From assembly GCA_017880775.1 (NCBI GenBank), contig JADGRQ010000018.1:1-64000 (forward strand): a stretch of DNA of 64,000 bases. Reading direction: 5' to 3'. Both the position numbers and the translations under genes were made by a program. Shown here in pieces: positions 47,321-57,260 of the stretch (position 1 is the stretch's first letter; every line of letters starts with the position of its first letter). This DNA is from Burkholderiales bacterium (GTDB lineage: Bacteria; Pseudomonadota; Gammaproteobacteria; Burkholderiales; SG8-39). The notes beneath the pieces were generated by a model. The model was not told the origin of the DNA, made no database searches, and saw nothing but the letters and a program-made list of their open reading frames with translations.

Positions 47321-48201
47321 CGGTAATGAATTCGCCGCTCGAGAAAAGCGAACTGCAGGATCGCGGCGGTGCCAAGGATCGCGAGCAACACCATGGTGAG
47401 TGTGGAGGCGTAGGCCGAGTCCCAGAACTTGAAGCCGACATCGTAGATGTAATACAGGAGCAGGGAGCTTGCGTTGTCCGGCCCGCCGCGGGTCATCACC
47501 ACGATGTGGTCCACCAGCCGAAACGAATTGATCACCGCGTTCACCAGCACGAACAGAGTGGTGGGCATCAGCAAAGGAAAGGTGACGCGCCGGAAGCAAT
47601 ACCAGCGGCCCGCGCCCTCGATGGCGGCAGCTTCGCCGAGCGAAGGCGGAATGGCCTGCAGCGCGGCGAGGTAGAAGATCATGAAGAAACCCGCCTCCTT
47701 CCAGATCGTCACCACGATCAGGCAGGACAGCACGGTGCTCTTGGTGCCGAGCCAGTTGTGCGAGGGCAGGCCGAGCAGGCCCACGGTGAACTGCTCGAGC
47801 AAGCCGTAGGTGGGTGTGTAGAAGAACAGCCAGATGTTGGCCACCGCGATCATCGGCAGCACGGTGGGCGTGAAATAGGCAAGGCGCAGGAACCCGCGCC
47901 CCGAGATTTTGCCGTTGACCCAGACCGCCATCAGCAAGGCGAGCGCGATCGAGGCCGGAATCGTTCCGGCGGCGAACCAAAGGTTGTTGCCGAGCACCTG
48001 CCAAAACACCGGGTCCTCGACCAGGCCCCGGTAGTTGTCCAGGCCCACCCAGACCGCGGGCCGCACGCCCTTGGGCGTGGAGTGCAAGCTGTGCCAGAGC
48101 GTGGCGAGCGCCGGGTAGTGGGTGAACAGCGCGAGCAGCGCCGCGGCTGGCAGCAGCAGCAGCCAGCCGTGGATCTGGACCTGAGCGCTGGCGCGATTCA
48201 C
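47317..48201 (-). CDS. carbohydrate/glycerol-phosphate-type ABC permease (UgpA-like)
   Basis: LGEAAAIEGAGRWYCFRRVTFPLLMPT EAA loop, ATGA overlap. Confidence 0.88.
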   Translation of the reverse strand: MNRASAQVQIHGWLLLLPAAALLALFTHYPALATLWHSLHSTPKGVRPAVWVGLDNYRGLVEDPVFWQVLGNNLWFAAGTIPASIALALLMAVWVNGKISGRGFLRLAYFTPTVLPMIAVANIWLFFYTPTYGLLEQFTVGLLGLPSHNWLGTKSTVLSCLIVVTIWKEAGFFMIFYLAALQAIPPSLGEAAAIEGAGRWYCFRRVTFPLLMPTTLFVLVNAVINSFRLVDHIVVMTRGGPDNASSLLLYYIYDVGFKFWDSAYASTLTMVLLAILGTAAILQFAFLERRIHYR

Positions 48202-48217
48202 GTCTCGCTGCGGCGGT

Positions 48218-49516
48218 TCACTTCTTGCGGTATGAGCGCAACAGCCGGTCAGCCTCGCGCTGCGCTTCCTTCATCGCCGCCTCGGGGCTCTTGCCGCCGG
48301 TCAGCGCGGCCTGCAAGCCGTCGTTCAACGCCTTGGTGACGCGCTGGTTATCGTGGGTGGACAGCTCCGCGACCGAATACTGCAATTGATCGCGCGCCAC
48401 TGCGGCGGCCGGAAATCCTTCGACGTACTTTTTCATCTCGGGCGTGTCCCACGCGTCGGGCCGCACCGCAACGTAGCCGGTGGCGATGCCCCACTCCGCC
48501 GCGCGTCCGGGCGAGGTCACCCACTTCACGAACTTGAGCGCGGCCGCCTGCTGCTGCGGCGTGGACTTCTTGAACAGGTAGAAGTTGCCGCCGCCGGTGG
48601 GTGAGCCGCGGCGCTTGTTTGCCGGCAGCATCGCGACTCCGAAGTCGAACTTGGCGTTGGTCTTCACGTTGGTGAGGTTCCCAGTGGTGGTCCACATCAT
48701 CGCAATCTTGCGCTCGAAGAAGTCCTTCGGCGTGGTGCCCCACTCGATGACGCCGGGCGGCATCACCTTGTGCTTCTGCGACAGGTCCACCCAGAACTGC
48801 AGCGCCTCGATCACCGCGGGGCTGTCGTAGTAGGTGGTGTCGCCCTCCTTGTTCATCAGCAGCACGTTGTTCGGGGTGGTGAAGCCCTGGAACAGCCAAT
48901 ACGGAAAGCCCGAGGAAGGGACCTGCACGCCCCACTGTGTGGTCTTGCCGGAGGCGTCGCGCTTGGTGAGTTTCTGCGCGAAATCCACCATTTCCTTCCA
49001 GCTCGCAGGCGCCTTGTTCGGATCCAGCCCCGCTTCCTTGAACGCCTCCTTGTTCCAGTAAAGCACTACGGTGGAGCGCTGGAACGGGATGCCCCAGGTC
49101 TTGCCGCCAGTCTGGCTGTTCTCCATGAACGCGGGGTAAAAGCTCTTGATCCACTGCTGGTCGTCCGCCGCCCCCGCGACCGTGTCCCACGGGGCGATCG
49201 CATCCTCGTCGATCAGCGTGTACATGTCGGTCGAGAGCAGCACCGAGATCACCGGCGGCTCGCCCGACTTGTGCGCGGTGAGCGCCTTGACGATCGACTC
49301 CTGGTAAGTGCCGGAGTAGATCGGCTTCACCTTGATTCCCGGATTTTCCCTTTCGAAATCGGCGGCGAAACCGTCGATGATCCTGGTGATCGGGCCGCCC
49401 ACGGCGACCGGGTAATAGAACGATATTTCCTGCGCCCAAGCCGGCAGCGAAACCGGCAGAGCAGCGAGCGCGGCGGCCGCAAGTGCGGCGAGCCGTTTCA
49501 GGCAGGTGCTGTTCAT
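48218..49516 (-). CDS. ABC substrate-binding protein (UgpB-like)
   Basis: signal peptide; EISFYYPVAVGGPITRIIDGFAADFERENPGIKVKPIYSGTYQESIVKALTAHKSGEPP; WGIPFQRSTVVLYWNKEAFKEAGLDP. Confidence 0.88.
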   Translation of the reverse strand: MNSTCLKRLAALAAAALAALPVSLPAWAQEISFYYPVAVGGPITRIIDGFAADFERENPGIKVKPIYSGTYQESIVKALTAHKSGEPPVISVLLSTDMYTLIDEDAIAPWDTVAGAADDQQWIKSFYPAFMENSQTGGKTWGIPFQRSTVVLYWNKEAFKEAGLDPNKAPASWKEMVDFAQKLTKRDASGKTTQWGVQVPSSGFPYWLFQGFTTPNNVLLMNKEGDTTYYDSPAVIEALQFWVDLSQKHKVMPPGVIEWGTTPKDFFERKIAMMWTTTGNLTNVKTNAKFDFGVAMLPANKRRGSPTGGGNFYLFKKSTPQQQAAALKFVKWVTSPGRAAEWGIATGYVAVRPDAWDTPEMKKYVEGFPAAAVARDQLQYSVAELSTHDNQRVTKALNDGLQAALTGGKSPEAAMKEAQREADRLLRSYRKK

Positions 49517-49551
49517 TGTTCCCTCCTCCGTTGAGAAAGTGGTCATGCGAT

Positions 49552-50544
49552 TCACTGGATGCGTTTCCCGGTGCGCGCGTCGAACAGGTGCACCGCGTCG
49601 GTGTTCCAGGCGAGGCAGACGCGCTCGCCCGGTACGGCGCGCGCGTGGCGCGCCACGCGCGCGTTGACGAGGTCGCCGCCCGCGCGGCAGGTGACGATCG
49701 AATCCGCGCCGAGGTACTCGACGGCTTCGACCGTCGCAGGCAGGCCCCTGGCGTCGAGCCGCACGTCTTCGGGCCGCACGCCGAGCAGCCTGTCTTCCCC
49801 GATGCCGGGAACGCCTGCGATCACGTTCATCGGCGGCGTGCCGATGAAGCGCGCGGCAAACACATTCGCAGGCCGGCCGTAAAGTTCGTCGGGGGTGCCG
49901 TTCTGCTCGACGCGCCCGTCGCGCAGCAGCACCACCTGGTCGGCCATCGTCATCGCTTCGGTCTGGTCATGGGTGACGTACACCATGGTAATGCCCAGCT
50001 TCTGCTGCAATGCGCGGATCTCCCGGCGCATTTCCTGCCGCAACTGCGCGTCGAGGTTGGACAGCGGCTCGTCCATCAGGCACACCGGCGTCTCGGCGAT
50101 GATCGCGCGCCCCAGCGCGACGCGCTGCTGCTGCCCGCCCGAGAGCTGCGATGGCCTGCGCTCGAGCAGCTTCTCCAGGCCGAGCAGCCCAGCGACCTTT
50201 GCCAGGCGTGCCGCGCGTTCGCCGACGGGCACATCGCGCACGCGCAGCCCGAACACGATGTTCTCGGCCACCGAAAGATGCGGAAACAGCGCGTAGGACT
50301 GAAACACCATCGAGATGCGACGCCGCGCTGGCGGCAGGCCGGTGACGTCGGCGTCACCGATTTTCACCCGGCCGCTCGAGACCTCCTCCAGCCCGGCGAT
50401 CAGGCGCAATGTGGTGGACTTGCCGCAGCCCGAAGGCCCCAGCAGGACCAGGAAGCGGCCGGCGGCAGCCTCGAAGCTCACGCCGTCCACGGCACGCGCA
50501 CTTCCCCATAGCTTCGTGACGTCTTGCAGGCTGATGGCGGACAA
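49552..50544 (-). CDS. ABC ATP-binding protein (UgpC/MalK-like with TOBE)
   Basis: [50 protein letters not shown]. Confidence 0.93.
   Translation of the reverse strand: MSAISLQDVTKLWGSARAVDGVSFEAAAGRFLVLLGPSGCGKSTTLRLIAGLEEVSSGRVKIGDADVTGLPPARRRISMVFQSYALFPHLSVAENIVFGLRVRDVPVGERAARLAKVAGLLGLEKLLERRPSQLSGGQQQRVALGRAIIAETPVCLMDEPLSNLDAQLRQEMRREIRALQQKLGITMVYVTHDQTEAMTMADQVVLLRDGRVEQNGTPDELYGRPANVFAARFIGTPPMNVIAGVPGIGEDRLLGVRPEDVRLDARGLPATVEAVEYLGADSIVTCRAGGDLVNARVARHARAVPGERVCLAWNTDAVHLFDARTGKRIQ
49638..49663. repeat. 26-bp perfect palindrome CGCGCGCGTGGCGCGCCACGCGCGCG inside the ABC ATPase CDS
   Basis: 13-bp arms, no spacer, read directly. Confidence 0.9.
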
Positions 50545-50690
50545 GCCCGCCTCCCCTAGGATGGAGCGGCAACGTTACGGCAAAAGCGAAATGGGTGTCA
50601 AAAGCGTTTCAGGACCCGCTGGAAAAGCAGCGCGGGCGGGTGCACACTATTTGTCACAATATTCGCGTAACAGGTCCGGTCCGGAAGTGT

Positions 50691-51688
50691 TCATGTACCT
50701 CGTTGCCATCCGCCGCCTGCAGTTCCTCCTGATCGGTCTCGCGCTGTGGCTTCCTGCCGCGGCGCAGGATGCGGCGAAACAGGCCGACGACGTGCTCTCG
50801 GCCGTGGTGCGGGTCAAAGCGAAAATCCTGCCCAACGCGCGCAGCCTCCAGACGCTCGGGCCGGCGCGCGAAGGTAGCGGCGTGCTGATCAGCGAAGACC
50901 TGGTGTTGACGATCGGTTACCTCGTAATCGAGGCCGAATCGGTCGAGGTGACCAATGGGGATGGCAAAACGGTTCCCGCAACGCTCGCCGGCTACGACCA
51001 CGCAAGCGGCTTCGGCCTGCTCAAGCTCGTGCTGCCGCTCGGTGGCATGCCGCTGGTGCTCGGCGAGTCGACGGCGCTCGGAGAGCGCGACCAGGTGATG
51101 ATCGCCTCGTTCGGTGGGCGCGAGCGCGCAAGCCTTGCCTACGTGGTTTCCCGGCGCCAGTTCTCTGGTGGATGGGAATACCTGCTCGACTCGGCGATCT
51201 TCACCTACCCACCGGTGATGAACTGGTCGGGAGCGGCGCTGATCGATGCGAAGGGCGAGCTGCTCGGCGTGGGCTCGCTGATCGTTGCCGACGCAGCGCA
51301 GCCCGGCACGCAATCGCCGGGCAACATGTTTGTGCCGATCGACCTGCTCAAGCCGATCCTTGCCGACCTCGTCGCGCACGGCCGCGCGTCCGGGCCGGTG
51401 CGGCCGTGGCTGGGAATGATCACCGAGGAACTGCGCGGGCGGCTGTTCGTCACGCGCGTCTCGCCCGAAGGCCCCGCCGACCGCGCGGGGGTGCGCGATG
51501 GCGACATCGTAATGAGCGTCGGCGGCGATGACGTCGCGTCGCTTGCGGAGTTCTACGGCAAGGTCTGGTCGCGCGGTGCGGCCGGCACCGAGATTGCGTT
51601 GCGAATACTGCAAGGGACCCAGGTGAGGGAACTCAAACTGCGCTCGATCGACCGGCTGGAATACTTCAGGGCAAGGCCAAGTTACTGA
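50691..51688 (+). CDS. S1C (DegP/HtrA)-like trypsin-PDZ protein, catalytic triad apparently degenerate
   Basis: GSGVLISEDLVLTIGYLV, YDHASGFGLLKL, PVMNWSGAALIDAKGELLGVGSL, PDZ RPWLGM...EGPADRAGVRDGDIVMSVGG. Confidence 0.85.
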
Positions 51689-51713
51689 ACGGCCGGTGCG
51701 CCCCGCGGACCGC

Positions 51714-52670
51714 TCAAACGATGACCAGATCCTCCGGGTACGCGATCACGCTCGGCCGCAGCGTGCGCGGCGGATTGCGGCGCAGCAGCGCGCGCGCGGA
51801 GGCGTTCGCCGTCGTCTCCGCGTACCTCACGTTCTTCGCCATCTCTTCGAGGTACGTGTTCTGGCCGCCGAAGTGCCTTTCGGCATACTTGTGGGCGTCA
51901 TGCAGTTGATGCTCGAGCCGTTTCATGGCGTTGAAATAGAAACCCGGGGTCTTGCGCACCAGGTCGCCGGCAGACTTGAACACGGTGACGATCCGCCCGT
52001 TCGGCCCCCTGCGGCGGGTGAGTCCGCCCAGCACGAACTCGGGGTACAGGCGGTCGCGGCACTTCTCCAGATAGCAGCGATCGGACATCTGCGCGACGAC
52101 GTCGGCGGTGCCGAGAATCTCGCCCACCCGGCGCAGCAGCGGGTCGTCGAGGCGGATGGTGTCGGCCTTACGCTCGTAGCCGGTGAAGTGCACCAGGCGG
52201 GAGGCGGCGGTTGCGTACCGCCCCAATCCGATTTTCGGCAGGTACCCGCGCAGGAAATGCGATCCGCGCGTGACGTGCGTCAACGTGTATTCCGCGCCGA
52301 AGCGGTGCAGGTGATCATTGCGACGCCGCAGGTAGCCGAAGTCGTGGAACAAGGCCGTGACCACGCCGACATCGAAGTAGGCCGGCGGCAGCGCGGGACC
52401 GCTGCGGCCGCGCTCGTAGCCGTCGAGCAGGCGCGCCGTCGCCAGGGTCACGTCGAGCACGTGCTGGATGTCGTGGTATTCGGTATCGCAGGGGTGGTAG
52501 TCCGGGTGCTTGCCGTGATACAGCAACGAAACGTCCTTGAAGGCGCGCTTGATCGGGCTGGAATCGTTGCCTGCGTACAGGTCGCAATACAGGCGCATGA
52601 CCTCGTCTCCGACCGCAATCGGGTCGGTGGTGCGGATCCTGTCGGTGACGTCGAAGTCGCTACGTCGCAT
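51714..52670 (-). CDS. HD-domain (HD/PDEase) phosphohydrolase
   Basis: TEYHDIQHVLDVTLATARLL...VVTALFHDFGYLRRRND; likely start MRRSDFDVTDR. Confidence 0.75.
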   Translation of the reverse strand: MRRSDFDVTDRIRTTDPIAVGDEVMRLYCDLYAGNDSSPIKRAFKDVSLLYHGKHPDYHPCDTEYHDIQHVLDVTLATARLLDGYERGRSGPALPPAYFDVGVVTALFHDFGYLRRRNDHLHRFGAEYTLTHVTRGSHFLRGYLPKIGLGRYATAASRLVHFTGYERKADTIRLDDPLLRRVGEILGTADVVAQMSDRCYLEKCRDRLYPEFVLGGLTRRRGPNGRIVTVFKSAGDLVRKTPGFYFNAMKRLEHQLHDAHKYAERHFGGQNTYLEEMAKNVRYAETTANASARALLRRNPPRTLRPSVIAYPEDLVIV

Positions 52671-52851
52671 GCTTGGCGGTCCGGGCGGCGCTGGAACGCC
52701 ACCGATTCTGCGCGGAGTGATTGCGGGGATCAAGCCCTTGACATTGCCACGGGCCCCCTGCTGCCCGCCCCTTTCCGGGGCTGGACAGTAGGGATAGGAT
52801 GCACGAAAAGCTGCAGTGTTGGGACGACGTAATTCACATTCGATCGTAAAA

Positions 52852-53493
52852 ATGCGTGGTCAGACAGTCCTCAAACGCCGCCGCGTCGTGCTGGCGGGCG
52901 GTGGATTGCTGAGCGCGGCGCTTCTGCCGGCGGGTGCGCTGGCGGCGGGAGGGCTGCGCATTCCGACCCCTGCGCAGACGCCGGGGCCGTATTACCCGCA
53001 GTCGCTGCCTGCAAAGCGTGACAACGACCTGGTGCAGGGGGCCGGCAAACCTCCGGCGCTCGGCACGGTGGCGCAGTTGAGCGGCGCGGTGCTCGATACG
53101 CAAGGTCGGCCGCTCTCCGCAGTGCTGGTCGAAATCTGGCAGTGCGACGCGAACGGCCGTTACCACCACCCCGCCGACACCGGCCAGCAAGCGCCCGACC
53201 CCGGTTTCCAGGGTTATGGGCAGTTCACCACCGGGGTCGACGGCGTGTACCGGTTTCGCACCATCCGGCCGGTGGCCTATCCGGGCCGCACGCCGCATAT
53301 CCACTTCCGGCTGAGCCGCGGCGGGACAGAGCGGCTGGTGACGCAACTCTACGTCGCGGGCGACCCGGGCAATGCACGCGACTCGTTGTTCAATGCCAAC
53401 GCCGCGCAATCGCGCGAGCTGCTGACGACGTCATTCGCGCCGCACGCCGGTTCGAGCGAACTCGAAGCGCGCTTCGACATCGTGCTGGCGTGA
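52852..53493 (+). CDS. exported intradiol ring-cleavage dioxygenase (protocatechuate 3,4-dioxygenase-like)
   Basis: RR-containing signal KRRRVVLAGGGLLSAALLPAGALA; PAQTPGPYYP; CDANGRYHHP; AYPGRTPHIHFRL (Tyr/His iron ligands). Confidence 0.88.
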   Translation: MRGQTVLKRRRVVLAGGGLLSAALLPAGALAAGGLRIPTPAQTPGPYYPQSLPAKRDNDLVQGAGKPPALGTVAQLSGAVLDTQGRPLSAVLVEIWQCDANGRYHHPADTGQQAPDPGFQGYGQFTTGVDGVYRFRTIRPVAYPGRTPHIHFRLSRGGTERLVTQLYVAGDPGNARDSLFNANAAQSRELLTTSFAPHAGSSELEARFDIVLA

Positions 53494-53536
53494 CCCACGT
53501 GCGCGCGAACAAGGGCTGACACACGGGTTAACGCAA

Positions 53537-53758
53537 TTGGCTACGTCCGATCTGACCCAGGAAGAGCGCGCTGCGATCGAGCAGCGCATCTTCGAGCTCG
53601 AGCTCGAGCACCGCGACCTGGACGGCGTGATTGGACGGCTGGTCAAGGATCCGACGCTCGACGAGCTGCAGTTGCGCCGCCTGAAAAAGCGCAAGCTGCT
53701 TCTGAAGGACCTGGTGATCCGCCTGCGCGCCCGCCTGGTCCCCGACATCCTCGCGTGA
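53537..53758 (+). CDS. YdcH (DUF465)-like family protein (TTG start)
   Basis: [42 protein letters not shown]. Confidence 0.85.
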   Translation: MATSDLTQEERAAIEQRIFELELEHRDLDGVIGRLVKDPTLDELQLRRLKKRKLLLKDLVIRLRARLVPDILA

Positions 53759-54192
53759 TCGCGCTGATCCAGCGCGTGACCGAGGCGCGGGTCGTGGTGG
53801 ACGGTAGCGTGATCGGCGAGATCGGCGCGGGGATCGTCGCGCTGGTGGGTGTCGAACGTGCCGACGGCGAGGCGCAGGCCGAACGGCTGGCGGATAAGGT
53901 GTGCGCCTACCGCATCTTCGCCGATCGGGCCGGCAAGATGAATCTCAGCCTCGCCGACACCGGCGGCGGGCTGCTCGTCGTGCCCCAGTTCACGTTGGCT
54001 GCCGAGACGAAGAACGGCCTGCGGCCGAGCTTTTCGCCGGCGGCCGTGCCCGCCGAGGGCGAGCGGCTGTTCGACAGCTTCGTGGAATGCGCGAAACGTC
54101 GCGTGCAGCATGTGCCGACCGGACGCTTCGGCGCAGACATGAAGGTGCATCTGGTAAACGACGGGCCGGTGACCTTCTGGCTGAAGACCTAG
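53755..54192 (+). CDS. dtd: D-aminoacyl-tRNA deacylase
   Basis: [38 protein letters not shown]...[22 protein letters not shown]. Confidence 0.94.
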   Translation: MIALIQRVTEARVVVDGSVIGEIGAGIVALVGVERADGEAQAERLADKVCAYRIFADRAGKMNLSLADTGGGLLVVPQFTLAAETKNGLRPSFSPAAVPAEGERLFDSFVECAKRRVQHVPTGRFGADMKVHLVNDGPVTFWLKT

Positions 54193-54257
54193 TTTTGCGT
54201 GTTGTTTCAGGATTGCGCATTGCCGCTGTGGTGTAAAACACTTAAGCTTGCCGCTCC

Positions 54258-55325
54258 ATGTCAGACCAGTTCACGGGCACCAAGCCCGTTGAGGAACGCC
54301 ACCGCTTCGACCTTGCCCGCCTCGAATCCTGGTTGCGCAGCAACGTCGAGGGGTATTCCGGCCGGCTCGAGGTCGAGCAGTTCAAGGGCGGGCAGTCCAA
54401 CCCGACCTACCGTCTCTCGGCGGGCGGCAGGCGTTACGCGCTGCGCAGGAAGCCGCCGGGCAAGCTGCTGCCCTCGGCACACGCGGTGGACCGCGAGTAC
54501 CGGGTCATCAAAGCCCTGCACGGCGCGGGTTTTCCGGTGGCGCGGCCCTACGGCCTGTGCGCGGACGATTCGGTCGTCGGCACGATGTTCTACGTCACCG
54601 ACTGCATCGAGGGGCGCGTGCTGTGGGACCAGTCGCTGCCGGGCGCATCGAAAGCCGAGCGCTCCGCGATCTGGGACGAGTTGAACCGCGTGATCGCGCA
54701 ATTGCACGGCATCGATTACCGCGCGATCGGCCTGGCCGATTTCGGCAAACCCGGCAACTACATCGGGCGCCAGGTCGACCGCTGGACCACGCAGTACCGC
54801 GCCTCGGAGACCGAAAAGATCGAGGCGATGGACCATCTGATCGACTGGCTGCCGAAAAACATTCCCGCGGGCGACGAGACCGTGATCGTGCATGGCGATT
54901 ACCGCCTCGACAACACGATCTTCCATTCGAGCCAGCCGAAGATCCTCGCGGTGCTCGACTGGGAACTCTCGACGCTCGGGCACCCGCTCGCCGATTTCGC
55001 CTACCACTGCATGAGCTGGCACATCCCGCCGGGGCAGTTCCGCGGCATCGCCGGGCTCGATTACGACGCGCTCGGCATTCCCACCGAGCCGCGCTACATC
55101 GAGGCCTATTGCAAGCGCACCGGCCGCGCCGGGGTGTCGGCATCAGACTGGGATTTCTACATGGCGTACAACCTGTTCCGCATCGCCGGCATCCTGCAGG
55201 GAATCATGAAACGCGTGGTCGACGGGACGGCCGCATCCAGCCACGCCGCCGACGCGGGCAAACGTGCGAGGCTGATGGCCGAACTCGGCTGGCAGCAGGT
55301 CGAGAAAATTCTGAAAAGGAGCTGA
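54258..55325 (+). CDS. APH-like phosphotransferase family protein (ACAD10/11 kinase / LvaA-like)
   Basis: [44 protein letters not shown]...[40 protein letters not shown]. Confidence 0.9.
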   Translation: MSDQFTGTKPVEERHRFDLARLESWLRSNVEGYSGRLEVEQFKGGQSNPTYRLSAGGRRYALRRKPPGKLLPSAHAVDREYRVIKALHGAGFPVARPYGLCADDSVVGTMFYVTDCIEGRVLWDQSLPGASKAERSAIWDELNRVIAQLHGIDYRAIGLADFGKPGNYIGRQVDRWTTQYRASETEKIEAMDHLIDWLPKNIPAGDETVIVHGDYRLDNTIFHSSQPKILAVLDWELSTLGHPLADFAYHCMSWHIPPGQFRGIAGLDYDALGIPTEPRYIEAYCKRTGRAGVSASDWDFYMAYNLFRIAGILQGIMKRVVDGTAASSHAADAGKRARLMAELGWQQVEKILKRS

Positions 55326-55327
55326 AG

Positions 55328-56572
55328 ATGGATTTCGAATATTCCCCAAAGGTGCAGGCCCTGCGCAAGCGGCTGATGGCGTTCATGGACGAGCACATCT
55401 ATCCGAACGAAAAGAATTACTACGAGCATTGTCACGGGCCGAAGCGCTGGACGCCGGTGCCTATCATCGAGGAGCTCAAGCCGAAGGCGAAGAAGGCGGG
55501 ATTGTGGAACCTGTTCCTGCCGCACTCGAAGCGCGCACCCGAGGGCTTATCGAACCTGGAATACGCGCCGCTGTGCGAGATCATGGGCCGCGTGGGCTGG
55601 TCGGCGGAGGTGTTCAACTGCTCGGCGCCCGATACGGGCAACATGGAGACCATCGAGCGTTACGGCAGCGAGGCGCAGAAGAAGCAATGGCTCGATCTGC
55701 TGCTGCGGGGCGAGATCCGCTCGGCCTTCCTGATGACCGAGCCCGCGGTGGCGAGCTCGGATGCGACCAACATCCAGTGCCGCATCAAGCGCGACGGCGA
55801 CGACTACGTCATCAACGGCACCAAGTGGTGGTCCTCCGGCGCAGGCGATCCGCGCTGCAAGGTCTACATCGTGATGGGCAAGACCGACCCCGACAACGCG
55901 TCGCGGCACAACCAGCAGTCGATGATCCTGGTGCCGGCGGATGCGAAGGGCATCAAGATCCTGCGGCATCTGAACGTGTTCGGCTATGACGACGCGCCGC
56001 ACGGCCACATGGAGATCGCGCTGAAAGACGTGCGCGTGCCCGCCTCGAGCATCCTGCTCGGCGAGGGGCGCGGCTTCGAGATCGCGCAGGGGCGGCTCGG
56101 GCCGGGGCGCATCCACCATTGCATGCGTCTGATCGGCCAGGCCGAGCGCGCGCTGGAAAAGATGTGCAAGCGCGCGACCAACCGCGTTGCGTTCGGCCGA
56201 CCGGTGTCCGAGCAGGGCGTGACGCGCGAGCGAATCGCGGAAGCGCGCATCATGATCGACTCGGCGCGTTTCATGGTGCTCAATGCAGCGTGGAAGATGG
56301 ACACCGTCGGCAACAAGATTGCGAAGAAGGAAATTGCGATGATCAAGGTGCTCGCGCCCAACATGGCCTGTCAGGTGATCGACTGGGCCATGCAGGTGCA
56401 CGGCGGCGGCGGCGTGTCGGACGATTTCGGCCTCGCGTACGCCTACGCGCACGCGCGCACGCTACGCTTTGCCGACGGCCCGGACGAGGTGCACCGCAAT
56501 GCGGTCGCCAAGCTCGAAATCGCCGAGCAGACCACGCTCGCCGAGGCGCTCACGAACAAGAAACGAGCCTGA
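55328..56572 (+). CDS. acyl-CoA dehydrogenase (ACAD11/LvaC-like)
   Basis: [46 protein letters not shown]. Confidence 0.93.
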   Translation: MDFEYSPKVQALRKRLMAFMDEHIYPNEKNYYEHCHGPKRWTPVPIIEELKPKAKKAGLWNLFLPHSKRAPEGLSNLEYAPLCEIMGRVGWSAEVFNCSAPDTGNMETIERYGSEAQKKQWLDLLLRGEIRSAFLMTEPAVASSDATNIQCRIKRDGDDYVINGTKWWSSGAGDPRCKVYIVMGKTDPDNASRHNQQSMILVPADAKGIKILRHLNVFGYDDAPHGHMEIALKDVRVPASSILLGEGRGFEIAQGRLGPGRIHHCMRLIGQAERALEKMCKRATNRVAFGRPVSEQGVTRERIAEARIMIDSARFMVLNAAWKMDTVGNKIAKKEIAMIKVLAPNMACQVIDWAMQVHGGGGVSDDFGLAYAYAHARTLRFADGPDEVHRNAVAKLEIAEQTTLAEALTNKKRA

Positions 56573-56600
56573 TCGGAAACTCAAGCGAAGGAGACCAGAC

Positions 56601-57260
56601 ATGCTCAAACTGTGCGGTTTCAGGATTTCGAACTACCACAACAAGGTGCGCCTCGCGCTGCTCGAGAAAGGCGTGCCGCACGAGGAAGACGACAAGTGCT
56701 TCACGCCGCTGAAGGACGCGGCCATGCTGGAGGCTTCCCCGATGGGCAAGGTGCCGTGGATCGAGGATGGCGCGTTGAGGCTTTCCGAGTCGCAGGCGAT
56801 CTGCGAGTACCTGGAAGACGCCTATCCGCAAAAACCGCTCTACCCAAAGGATGCGGCCGCGCGCGCCAAGGTGCGCGAGCTGATGATTTATCTCGAGTTG
56901 CACCTCGAGCTTGTCGCGCGGCGCCTCTATGGCCAGGCATTCTTCGGCGGAACGGTTTCTGACGAGACGAAGATGGAAGTCGAGCGCGCGATCGCCAAGG
57001 GCGTGCGCGGCTTCAAGGCGCTCGCGAAGTTCGACCCGTTCATCGCCGGCAAGGAGTTCACGCTGGCCGATTGCGCGGCGGCCGTGCACCTGCCGCTCAT
57101 CTCGATGGCGACCAAGGGTTGCTATGGACGCGATGCGCTCGAAGACCTGCCGCAGGTAAAGCCCTACCTGAAGATGCTTGCGGAGCGGCCGGCCTTCAAG
57201 CGGGTCGGCGACGACCGCAAGGCCGCCACTGAGGCGAGGATCGCGGCGAGCAGGAAGTAA
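56601..57260 (+). CDS. glutathione S-transferase family protein
   Basis: LCGFRISNYHNKVRLALLEKGVPHEE...SPMGKVPWIEDGALRLSESQAICEYLED. Confidence 0.93.
   Translation: MLKLCGFRISNYHNKVRLALLEKGVPHEEDDKCFTPLKDAAMLEASPMGKVPWIEDGALRLSESQAICEYLEDAYPQKPLYPKDAAARAKVRELMIYLELHLELVARRLYGQAFFGGTVSDETKMEVERAIAKGVRGFKALAKFDPFIAGKEFTLADCAAAVHLPLISMATKGCYGRDALEDLPQVKPYLKMLAERPAFKRVGDDRKAATEARIAASRK

Noticed and set aside
50545-50690. Possible PHO box upstream of the ugp-like operon (CTGTTACGCGAATATTGTGACA on the minus strand)
   Set aside because: Half-sites are not at 11-bp spacing and one is in the wrong orientation
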